Shown here one piece after another: positions 1 to 6,573 of a stretch of DNA of 11,631 nucleotides. The notes below the pieces were generated by a model, which worked only from the letters and a program-made list of their open reading frames with translations, did no database searches and was not told the origin of the DNA. Position numbers and translations under genes: made by a program. The stretch is from JBEKYH01 sp049511115 (lineage in GTDB: Bacteria > Planctomycetota > Phycisphaerae > Tepidisphaerales > Tepidisphaeraceae), in assembly GCA_049511115.1 (NCBI GenBank), contig JBEKYH010000120.1, positions 1 to 11,631 on the forward strand, written 5' to 3'. Every line of letters starts with the position of its first letter. Positions within the stretch are counted from its first letter, which is position 1.

Positions 1-1
1 T

Positions 2-1081
2 AAACTATCGAACATCACCAAGCGATTCGAAGCGGGGGAGTCGTATTCGCCGGCCGGGCCGACCCACGCGGCTCTGGAAGATTTCACCCTCGACATTGCC
101 GCCGGCGAATTGTTCTTTCTGCTTGGCCCAAGCGGTTGCGGGAAGACGACGCTTTTGCGCCTCATCGCCGGCCTCCTCGCCCCAACCAGCGGCCAGATTC
201 ATTTCAACGACCGGGATGTCACGGCCCTTCCCACCCAGCATCGCAATGCGGTGATGTGCTTTCAGAACTACGCCCTGTGGCCCCATCTGACCGTGCGGCA
301 AAATGTACGCTTTGGCCTGGACGTGCGGCATCTGGGTCGCTCCGAGCGCGACCGGCGGGTGGCCGAAGCGCTGGAAATGGTGCAGTTGGGACAATTGGCC
401 GAGCGCCGCCCGGCCCAGCTTTCCGGCGGACAGCAGCAGCGGGTGGCACTGGCCAGGGCGCTGGCGGTTAAGCCGGCCTGTCTGCTGCTCGATGAGCCGC
501 TCAGCAATCTGGATGCGCAACTGCGCATCGAGATGCGCAGTGAAATTCGCCGCATCTGCAAATCGGCGGGATGCACGACGCTGTATGTCACGCATGACCA
601 GAAAGAGGCCCTCTCCGTCGCGGATCGGCTTGCGGTCCTGAAAGACGGCAGGCTGATTCAGTATGGAACCCCGGCGGAGTTGTACCACCGTCCTCGAACC
701 AGTTTCGCCGCGGCGTTTTTGGGGCAGACCAATCTGATCCGCGGCCAGGTCATCGCACGCGAAGGGCAATTCATCCGCGCGCAAACGGCGCTTGGGCCAA
801 TTTGTGCCCAAGCGGGCGCGGTCGAATCCGCCCAATCGGTCATCGTGAGCATCCGGCCCGAGCAAATCCGCGTTGGCACGCCAGAGGGCGGGCGCGCCGA
901 AAAGGTCAATCGCCTGACCGGAAAGTTGACGCAAACGACGTTCCTGGGCGAATCGACCGAATGCGTGATTGAGATCGCCGGACAGTCGCTTCGCTTCACG
1001 ACAACGCGGCCACCCGCCAGCGCGGGCGGGGACCTGACGGTGGAATTTGCCGCGGAGGATGCGCTGGCGTTGGTTGAATAG
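2..1081 (+). CDS. ABC importer ATP-binding protein (FbpC/PotA/MalK-like), 5' end missing
   Basis: This is the cytoplasmic ATPase that powers the importer encoded by the next two genes. The open frame runs back to base 2 with typical N-terminal sequence (LSNITKRFE, then ALEDFTLDIAAGE), so the gene begins left of the window. A TTG at 110 lies inside the conserved strand before Walker A and is not the start. Numbering from the first visible codon (359 residues), I see Walker A GPSGCGKT at 42-49, the Q-loop Gln near 88, signature LSGGQQQR at 140-147, Walker B LLLDEP with Asp164 and Glu165, and the H-loop His198 in VTHDQ. After about residue 220 comes a C-terminal TOBE-like regulatory region (VSIRPEQIRV) of the kind found in iron, polyamine and sugar importers. 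The downstream fused permease favours the ferric-iron/thiamine branch over the sugar branch. The family is secure; the substrate is unknown. Confidence 0.93.
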   Translation, partial: KLSNITKRFEAGESYSPAGPTHAALEDFTLDIAAGELFFLLGPSGCGKTTLLRLIAGLLAPTSGQIHFNDRDVTALPTQHRNAVMCFQNYALWPHLTVRQNVRFGLDVRHLGRSERDRRVAEALEMVQLGQLAERRPAQLSGGQQQRVALARALAVKPACLLLDEPLSNLDAQLRIEMRSEIRRICKSAGCTTLYVTHDQKEALSVADRLAVLKDGRLIQYGTPAELYHRPRTSFAAAFLGQTNLIRGQVIAREGQFIRAQTALGPICAQAGAVESAQSVIVSIRPEQIRVGTPEGGRAEKVNRLTGKLTQTTFLGESTECVIEIAGQSLRFTTTRPPASAGGDLTVEFAAEDALALVE

Positions 1082-1100
1082 GTTTGGCGAATTATGAAGA

Positions 1101-1143
1101 ACCCTCACCCCAACCCTCTCCCTGAGTACATGGAGAGGGAGAG
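1101..1143 (+). repeat. Dispersed palindromic repeat, copy 1 (importer operon)
   Basis: A C-rich lead-in (from ACCCTCACCCC) is followed by a perfect 8-bp stem, CCCTCTCC at 1114-1121 and GGAGAGGG at 1132-1139, with a 10-base loop containing GTACAT. The 26-base core differs at one base from copy 2 at 7833-7858. It fills most of the 74-bp gap between the ATPase and the binding-protein gene. No T-run follows, so it is not a standard rho-independent terminator. It may stabilise the mRNA or attenuate downstream expression. Confidence 0.7.
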
Positions 1144-1155
1144 AACGCGGTAGCC

Positions 1156-2703
1156 ATGCGAGCCGGCACGTACATCCTCCTGTTTTTTGTTTTGCTGATG
1201 GCGCCATTCCTATTGCAGCGAATGAGCGGAGCGGGGGGTCCGACGGAAGCGGTCAGCGGCGGCGACCGGCTGGTGATCGTTTCGCCTCATAATTCGGACA
1301 TCCGGCGCGAATACGCGCGGGCGTTTTCGGCGTGGCATCAGGAGCATTACGGAACGCCGGTGACGCTCGAGTTTCGCTCGCTGCTGGGAACCAACAATAT
1401 CAAGCGGCTGTTGCAGGAGAGCTATGACGCGCTGCGCCTGCCGGATCATTCGCTGCCGGCGGAATCGGTCATCGGGGACAACATCGACATTCAGATCGCC
1501 TGGGGCGGCGGCGACAGCTTTTTTAATGGCGACCTCAAGCCGCTGGGGATACTCGCGCCGCTGCACATATCGCCGCAGCAGTTGCTGGAGATTTTCCCGC
1601 AGGCCAAGCTGGCGGGCGTAAACCTTTACGATCAGGAGCCGAAGGGTCCGCCGCTGTGGGTGGGAAGCTGCCTTTCCAGTTTCGGCATCATGTACAACCC
1701 GGAGTTTTACAGCCGCCTCGATCTGCCGCCGCCGAAAACGTGGAGCGATCTCACCAATCCCAAACTCGCCGGAATGATCTCCCTGGCCGACCCGACGCAA
1801 AGCGGTTCGGCCGCGGTCTGTTACATGATGGTGATTCAGCGCGCCATGGCCGACGCGGAGGCGGCGTATCTTCAGGACCATCCGACCGCGCCCAAGACCG
1901 ACCCCGGCTATCTCGCCGCGCTGGCGAGCGGATTTCATAACGGCATGGGCCAGCTTTTGCTCATCGCGGCCAACGCACGATCGTTCACCGATTCGGCCAC
2001 GCAGCCCCCCATGGACATTTGCGACGGTCAGGTCGCCGCGGCGACGGCGATTGATTTTTACGCGCATGTGTACATCGAACAGGTTAGTTCCGATCGCGCG
2101 GCGTTTGTGACGCCCGCCAACGCGACGGCGATAACACCCGATCCGGTGGCGATTCTCTATGGAACGGTGGGGCGTAAGCGCGAACTGGCGGATCATTTCG
2201 TGGAGTTTCTGCTGTCGCGCGAAGGGCAGAGGCTGTGGGTTCTAAAGGCGGGAGCGCCGGGCGGCCCGCGCGACCGGGCGCTGCGACGGCCGCCGATTCG
2301 GCGCGATCTTTATTCAGAGGATCAAAGCAACTGGACGGACACGACGAATCCGTTCACGGCGGCCCGCGTTTTCAATATGCGAGGGGAATGGATGGCGCTT
2401 TTTACGGACATCCGGCCGATCTGGGCCGCGGCCTGGATCGACAGCCGCGACGATCTGGTGCAGACGTATGCGGACATCCTCGCGGTGCCCGATGAAGGCC
2501 GACGCGAGAAACTTTTGGGGGAACTAGCCGATGTTCCGCTGACCATGCAGGACGTGCAGGCCGACAATACGACGCGGAAGCAGAAAGAGGCCGCGGGGAA
2601 CGCGGATGAATGGAAGGCGCGCAGCCGCCTGGAATGGGCCCAGAAATTCCGGCAGTTTTATCGTGGTCTGGCGGCGCAAGCGGCGGCGGAGGGAAGCGAT
2701 TGA
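1156..2703 (+). CDS. ABC importer extracellular solute-binding protein, membrane-anchored, with extra C-terminal region
   Basis: This is the binding component of the importer and should lie outside the cytoplasmic membrane. Residues 4-20 (GTYILLFFVLLMAPFLL) form one hydrophobic helix. No clear cleavage site or lipobox follows, so I infer an uncleaved anchor. The body matches periplasmic binding proteins of the iron/polyamine type: PKTWSDLTNPKLAG...ADPTQSGS around 194-219 and FVEFLLSREGQRLW around 348-361. The adjacent Tyr pair typical of classical ferric-binding FbpA is not evident, so the ligand is open. At 515 residues it is much longer than the usual 320-350. The extra part, from about 403, is helical-looking and charged. 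The ATG at 1156 is the first Met of the frame. The only purine-rich stretch upstream is the right arm of the palindromic repeat, ending 12 bases before the ATG, which is a long spacing. Confidence 0.85.
   Translation: MRAGTYILLFFVLLMAPFLLQRMSGAGGPTEAVSGGDRLVIVSPHNSDIRREYARAFSAWHQEHYGTPVTLEFRSLLGTNNIKRLLQESYDALRLPDHSLPAESVIGDNIDIQIAWGGGDSFFNGDLKPLGILAPLHISPQQLLEIFPQAKLAGVNLYDQEPKGPPLWVGSCLSSFGIMYNPEFYSRLDLPPPKTWSDLTNPKLAGMISLADPTQSGSAAVCYMMVIQRAMADAEAAYLQDHPTAPKTDPGYLAALASGFHNGMGQLLLIAANARSFTDSATQPPMDICDGQVAAATAIDFYAHVYIEQVSSDRAAFVTPANATAITPDPVAILYGTVGRKRELADHFVEFLLSREGQRLWVLKAGAPGGPRDRALRRPPIRRDLYSEDQSNWTDTTNPFTAARVFNMRGEWMALFTDIRPIWAAAWIDSRDDLVQTYADILAVPDEGRREKLLGELADVPLTMQDVQADNTTRKQKEAAGNADEWKARSRLEWAQKFRQFYRGLAAQAAAEGSD
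2688..2693 (+). promoter_or_regulatory. Ribosome binding site GGAGGG deciding the permease start
   Basis: GGAGGG lies six bases before a TTG at 2700 whose last two bases are the first two of the TGA stop of the binding-protein gene (TTGA overlap). This supports translational coupling and a TTG start. A later in-frame ATG at 2763, with AGGGAG close upstream, is the alternative. Confidence 0.6.
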
Positions 2704-4460
2704 CGACGATAACCGGGCCATTGCGAACGCTGAGGAACCGAGGCGGAGCGACCAGGGAGTCGATGGGCGCGCGCCTTCTGCCGCCATTGCTGTACACGCT
2801 CTTTGCCCTCTTCCTGATCTGGCCGCTGTGGCAGGTGGTAAGCGTCGGATTCACCAGCAAGACCGGCGGATTCACGCTGCATTACGTCGAGCTGATTTTT
2901 CAGGACCCGGGCCTGGTGCAAGGCCTGATCAACGCCGTCGGCGTCGCGATCGGCGTTACGTTTTTGACAATAGTGATCTCCCTCCCCCTGGCCATTCTGG
3001 GCGTTCGGTTTCAATTTCCCGGCAGTCGCCTGCTGAGCGGCCTGTTGCTCGCGCCGCTGATTTTGCCGCCGTTTGTCGGGGCCATCGGATTGCGCCTGGT
3101 GCTGGGGCGCCTTGGGCCGCTGACGGTTTTGATGGGGCAGGGGAATGGCCTGGGAATCGACTGGATGGGCCGCCATCGCTTCGCGGGGTTGCTGTTCGTC
3201 GAGGCGCTGCATCTTTATCCGGTCATGCTCCTCAATGTGCAGGCGGCGCTGGCGAACATCGACCCCGCCCTGCAGCAGGCGGCGGCGAATCTAGGGGCCA
3301 AACCGTGGACGATTTTTCGGCGCGTGACGCTGCCGCTCATCCGGCCGGGTTTATTTGCCGGGATCACGCTCACGTTAATCTGGAGTTTCACCGAGCTCGG
3401 CACGCCGCTGGTATTTCAGGTGTACACGATTACGCCGGTGCAGATTTACGATCTCATTACCGATGTGGCGGACAATCCGCTGCCGTATGCCCTGGTGGTG
3501 GTGACGTTTGCCGTGTCGGCCGGCTTGTACGTCGTCGGCAAGGTTTTATTGGGCCGGTCAATCGACGCGGCCACCGGAAAGGCGACCGTCGCGATAGCGC
3601 CGCAGAAATTGCACGGCTGGCGCGCCATCGCGGCGGCATCGCCGTTTGTGGTCGTTTTCCTTCTGGCCATTTTGCCGCATCTGGCGGTGATTTTGACCAG
3701 TCTCAGCGTAGCCGGGCAGTGGTATCGGTCGCTGCTTCCGCGGCACTTTACGCTCAGCCATTACCATGACGCGCTGACCGATGATCTGGCTCTGCCCAGC
3801 GTATTGAACTCGATCCGCTATTCGGCGGCGGCGACGGTCGGGGCCGTGGTGGTCGGTCTGGCGGCGGCGATCGTCATCGTTCGCTCCAGCCACCGCACGC
3901 GCTGGCTCATTGACGCACTGGCCATGTTGCCCCTGGCGATCCCCGGTCTGGTGCTGGCGTTTGGTTACCTGGCCATCAGCATCTGGCTCAAGCACCGGTT
4001 TGGCGCTCGCCTGCCGCTGTGGCTGGATGTGCAGGAGAATCCGGCGGTGTTGCTGATCATCGCCTACGGAGCGCGGCGGCTGCCGTATGTCGTGCGGTCG
4101 GCGGTCGCCGGCTTGCAGCAGTGCCCGCGCGATCTGGAACTGGCGGCGGCGAATCTGGGCGCGCCATCGGCAACCGTCCTGTCGCGCATCACGCTTCCGC
4201 TCATTACCGCGAATATTATTGCCGGGGCGTTGTTGGCGTTTGCGTTTACGATGCTGGAGGTCAGCGACTCGCTCATCTTGGCGCAGAAGGAAGGGTATTT
4301 CCCGATCACCAAGGCGATCGTCGAATTGTCCCAGCGCCTCGGCGACGGCCTCTATATCGCCAGCGCGCTGGGCGTGTGGGCCATGCTGCTGTTAGCGCTG
4401 ACGCTGATGGCGGCGAATGCGCTGCTTGGAAAACGCCTCGGCGCTGCGTTCCGGATATGA
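2700..4460 (+). CDS. ABC importer permease, two fused halves (FbpB/ThiP-like)
   Basis: This integral membrane protein forms the whole translocation pore. Two homologous permease domains sit in one 586-residue chain. Each has the cytoplasmic EAA loop that docks on the ATPase: QAAANLGAKPWTIFRRVTLP around 193-212 and ELAAANLGAPSATVLSRITLP around 480-500. Hydrophobic segments occur throughout, beginning at LLYTLFALFLIWPLW. A less hydrophobic linker near 290-315 joins the halves. The duplicated design is normal for ferric-iron (FbpB), thiamine (ThiP) and related importers, so no partner permease is needed. I chose TTG 2700 because of its good ribosome binding site and the overlap with the upstream stop; ATG 2763 would give 565 residues and still start before the first membrane segment. 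Still longer upstream extensions run inside the binding-protein gene and are unlikely. Twelve bases after the stop begins the left inverted repeat of the nuclease unit. Confidence 0.9.
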   Translation: MTTITGPLRTLRNRGGATRESMGARLLPPLLYTLFALFLIWPLWQVVSVGFTSKTGGFTLHYVELIFQDPGLVQGLINAVGVAIGVTFLTIVISLPLAILGVRFQFPGSRLLSGLLLAPLILPPFVGAIGLRLVLGRLGPLTVLMGQGNGLGIDWMGRHRFAGLLFVEALHLYPVMLLNVQAALANIDPALQQAAANLGAKPWTIFRRVTLPLIRPGLFAGITLTLIWSFTELGTPLVFQVYTITPVQIYDLITDVADNPLPYALVVVTFAVSAGLYVVGKVLLGRSIDAATGKATVAIAPQKLHGWRAIAAASPFVVVFLLAILPHLAVILTSLSVAGQWYRSLLPRHFTLSHYHDALTDDLALPSVLNSIRYSAAATVGAVVVGLAAAIVIVRSSHRTRWLIDALAMLPLAIPGLVLAFGYLAISIWLKHRFGARLPLWLDVQENPAVLLIIAYGARRLPYVVRSAVAGLQQCPRDLELAAANLGAPSATVLSRITLPLITANIIAGALLAFAFTMLEVSDSLILAQKEGYFPITKAIVELSQRLGDGLYIASALGVWAMLLLALTLMAANALLGKRLGAAFRI

Positions 4461-4471
4461 AAGACGAGACG

Positions 4472-4508
4472 AACCGCCAAGACTCCAAGACGCCAAGGTC
4501 AGAAAGAG
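4472..4508 (+). repeat. Left 37-bp inverted repeat of the GxxExxY unit
   Basis: This is exactly the reverse complement of 4973-5009, all 37 bases. Inside it are three tandem 8-base units: GCCAAGAC (4476-4483), TCCAAGAC (4484-4491) and GCCAAGGT (4492-4499). The match ends abruptly on both sides. The outer edge begins 12 bases after the permease stop codon. Confidence 0.93.
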
Positions 4509-4578
4509 GTCCAATCAAGTCGGACGCGGTAACCAACCCAGTCGTTTATCGCTATGGTCCTTGGGTATATTTGTGAGT

Positions 4579-4965
4579 ATGAAAACAGAACCGAATGAGG
4601 ATTTGGATCGGATAGCCCATGAGGTGATCGGGGCCGCCATCGAGGTTCATCGAATCCTGGGTCCAGGATTTCTAGAATCCGTATATGAGTCAGCCCTTTG
4701 TGTTGAACTTGGGCTTCGGGCGATTCCGTTTCAGCGGCAGTTGCCGATACCGCTATTCTACAAGGGGATTGCTGTCGGCCAGGGGAGGCTCGACCTGTTG
4801 GTGGCCGGAAAGCTAATCATTGAAATCAAATCCGTAGAGGCGTTTTCCCCCATTCACAAGGCACAGGCAATTTCTTATTTGAAGGCCACGGGACACCAGC
4901 TTGCATTGTTAATCAACTTCCACGCCGCGGTACTCAAGGATGGAATTAAGAGAGTTATTCATTGA
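4579..4965 (+). CDS. GxxExxY family protein (PD-(D/E)XK nuclease fold)
   Basis: This is a 128-residue protein of the GxxExxY family, which is widespread, of unknown function and assigned to the PD-(D/E)XK nuclease fold. The naming motif is GFLESVY at 30-36, after a typical helix (VIGAAIEVHRILGPG). Nuclease-fold residues are Asp72 (GRLDLLV) and Glu82-x-Lys84 (IIEIKS), then the conserved AQAISYLKATG and LLINF segments. The length is normal and the protein looks intact. The frame stays open upstream to 4417, but that part crosses the inverted repeat and permease codons. I therefore chose ATG 4579, where family-like sequence begins; GTG 4573 is possible. The ribosome binding site is weak. It lies alone inside the 37-bp inverted repeats, which suggests the protein may act on those repeats. 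That link is inference. Confidence 0.88.
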   Translation: MKTEPNEDLDRIAHEVIGAAIEVHRILGPGFLESVYESALCVELGLRAIPFQRQLPIPLFYKGIAVGQGRLDLLVAGKLIIEIKSVEAFSPIHKAQAISYLKATGHQLALLINFHAAVLKDGIKRVIH

Positions 4966-4972
4966 CAGAATT

Positions 4973-5009
4973 CTCTTTCTGACCTTGGCGTCTTGGAGTC
5001 TTGGCGGTT
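4973..5009 (-). repeat. Right 37-bp inverted repeat of the GxxExxY unit
   Basis: This is a perfect reverse complement of 4472-4508. It starts seven bases after the stop of the GxxExxY gene and ends 51 bases before the next start codon. In RNA it could pair with the left arm, placing the gene in a loop of about 464 bases. Confidence 0.93.
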
Positions 5010-5060
5010 TGATTTGATTTGGCGCAGCCGCTCCGATAGGTTGTTGGGCTTGGAAGGACC

Positions 5061-6551
5061 ATGTCATTGAGCTGCCGGAAAACTTCGTCCCTTGCACTAG
5101 CGCTGGTCCTGTTGTCGGGAGGCGGCTGCGCCAGCGTCAACAGCTTTTACAATCGCGTCGTGGGCAACACCGAGACGCAGACAGTGAGCCCGCAGCAGTT
5201 TGAGCAGGCGCCCCCGACGGCGGGACCGAGTCCGAGCGTTACGCAGCAGCCGGCGGTTGCCGACGAGGGCAATCCGCGCGAGCGCGCGCAGGCGGGGTTC
5301 CAGCCGGTGCTGCCGCCATTGCCGGCGACGCCGACGCCCAGCAGCGATCAGCCGGCGGGGCTGGATTTGAATTTGCTGAACACGACGCAGCCTTCGGTTG
5401 TCGCCAGCACCCAGCCGTCAGGGCTGAGCGGCGCGGCGCCGACCACTTTGCCGACGGTTGCGGCAGCGCCAACTGATACAGCGCCGAGCCTGGCGACGGG
5501 TCAGTACATGCCGCTGGGCGGCGTCATCGCCGAGGTCAACGGCACGCCGATTTACGTGAACAAGGTGTTGCAGATGGTCTGGCCGTCACTGCGCAACGAC
5601 GCCAAACTATATGACGCGGAGCAATTTGCCGAAGACGCGAAAAACCTCATTGAACGCGAGGTGGTGGTAGAGGCCACGGATGAGAAATTTTTCGCCGCGG
5701 CCGAACGAAGCCTTGATGACAGCGACAAGAAACTGGTGACCGCCATCACCGCGCACTGGCGCCAGGACCAGATCACGCAGGCCGGCGGCAGCATCGAGGT
5801 CGCGCGGCGGGTCGCGGCGTCCAACGGGGATAATTTCGATCAGCTTGTGCAGGACAAATACCGCTACTACATGAGTCTTCTGTATCGGCAGCGAAAATTC
5901 ACTCCGCTGCTTGCTCCGACGGCGCAGGAAATGAGGCAGTATTACGAGCAACATATGGATCACTTCAGCACGGCCGCCCTGGCGGTGATCGATGTGCTGG
6001 GAATTGATCCGAGCAAATTGCAGACGGGGACGGAGCAGCAGGACAAGCAGCTTGCCTTTGACCGGGCCAAGCAGGCGCATGACCGCGCCGCGGCCGGCGA
6101 GAGCTTCGCCACGTTGTTCAAGGAGTTTAACAACGACCCGGGCATCGACGTCCTGAGTCACGGCACCGGCAATCTTGGCTCGCTACGGCGCGGGTCGCTC
6201 AACATCAAGGAAATTGAGGACGCCGTCTGGAACCTGGAGCCGGGCCATGTGACTGACGTCCTCGATATCGGCGGGGTGCTTTATCTGGGGAAACTGGAAA
6301 GCCGTACCGAGGGCGTCGTGCAGCCGTTTGAATCGGAAGACGTGCAGAACACAATCCGCGACACCATCGAGAGGGAGCGCTTCACCAAACTGACGGATAT
6401 CGAAAGCGCTCGTCTGGACCAGCAGTCGATCACCAGCGTGGACGAGCAGATGGTCGATACGGCCGTGGACATGGCGGTGCAGAATTACAAGTTCTGGAAT
6501 TCGGAAAACGGGGCGCCTGCCACCACGGCGCCGTCGGCTTCGGTTCAATAA
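5061..6551 (+). CDS. SurA/parvulin-like peptidyl-prolyl isomerase lipoprotein
   Basis: This is a probable envelope folding factor that isomerises prolyl bonds of exported proteins. The N-terminus (LALALVLLSGGGC) looks like a lipoprotein signal with Cys23 as the lipidated residue, though three Gly before Cys is a loose lipobox. Residues 24-150 are a Pro/Ala/Thr/Gln-rich linker, probably disordered. From 155 (VIAEVNGTPIYVNKVLQMVW) comes a SurA-like N-terminal chaperone domain. From about 305 to 415 there is a parvulin-type domain (LAVIDVLGID, FATLFKEFNNDPG, NLGSLRRGSL, then PGHVTDVLDIGGVLYLGKLESR). The parvulin signature is divergent, so catalytic activity is uncertain. ATG 5061 follows GGAAGGA with a short two-base gap. 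The gene is convergent with the oxidoreductase, 22 bp apart. The preceding nuclease unit may have separated it from an older promoter. Confidence 0.82.
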   Translation: MSLSCRKTSSLALALVLLSGGGCASVNSFYNRVVGNTETQTVSPQQFEQAPPTAGPSPSVTQQPAVADEGNPRERAQAGFQPVLPPLPATPTPSSDQPAGLDLNLLNTTQPSVVASTQPSGLSGAAPTTLPTVAAAPTDTAPSLATGQYMPLGGVIAEVNGTPIYVNKVLQMVWPSLRNDAKLYDAEQFAEDAKNLIEREVVVEATDEKFFAAAERSLDDSDKKLVTAITAHWRQDQITQAGGSIEVARRVAASNGDNFDQLVQDKYRYYMSLLYRQRKFTPLLAPTAQEMRQYYEQHMDHFSTAALAVIDVLGIDPSKLQTGTEQQDKQLAFDRAKQAHDRAAAGESFATLFKEFNNDPGIDVLSHGTGNLGSLRRGSLNIKEIEDAVWNLEPGHVTDVLDIGGVLYLGKLESRTEGVVQPFESEDVQNTIRDTIERERFTKLTDIESARLDQQSITSVDEQMVDTAVDMAVQNYKFWNSENGAPATTAPSASVQ

Positions 6552-6573
6552 ACGCAGGCAAAAGTGCGCCCAA

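Larger units (their letters stand above)
4472..5009 (+). mobile_element. Candidate 538-bp mobile unit: 37-bp inverted repeats around a GxxExxY gene
   Basis: Perfect 37-bp inverted repeats bound exactly one gene, which encodes a small nuclease-fold protein. The interior is visibly more AT-rich than the importer and isomerase genes on either side. The unit fits between two unrelated genes without breaking either. No target-site duplication is visible: the nine bases outside the left repeat (GACGAGACG) do not match those outside the right (TGATTTGAT). No transposase is encoded. Mobility is therefore inferred from structure alone. The alternative is a gene embedded in a locally formed repeat or in a large RNA hairpin. 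Confidence 0.5.

Noticed and set aside
5..1207. Long minus-strand open frame (400 codons) opposite the ABC ATPase
   Set aside because: The opposite strand encodes a motif-complete ATPase; this frame is a GC-rich shadow with no recognisable domain.
1210..2196. Minus-strand open frame opposite the solute-binding protein
   Set aside because: Arg-rich, low-information translation with no family features, wholly antisense to a convincing gene.
4543..4571. Possible promoter (TATATT at 4566-4571) before the GxxExxY gene
   Set aside because: The -10-like box has no convincing -35 partner and would leave an extremely short leader; too weak to list as a feature.
4417..4578. N-terminal extension of the GxxExxY protein
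   Set aside because: It reads through permease codons and the inverted repeat in another frame, and it lacks family similarity; ATG 4579 gives the normal length.
4472..5009. CRISPR array or classical insertion sequence
   Set aside because: There are only two long repeats, inverted rather than direct, with one gene between. There is no transposase and no visible target duplication.
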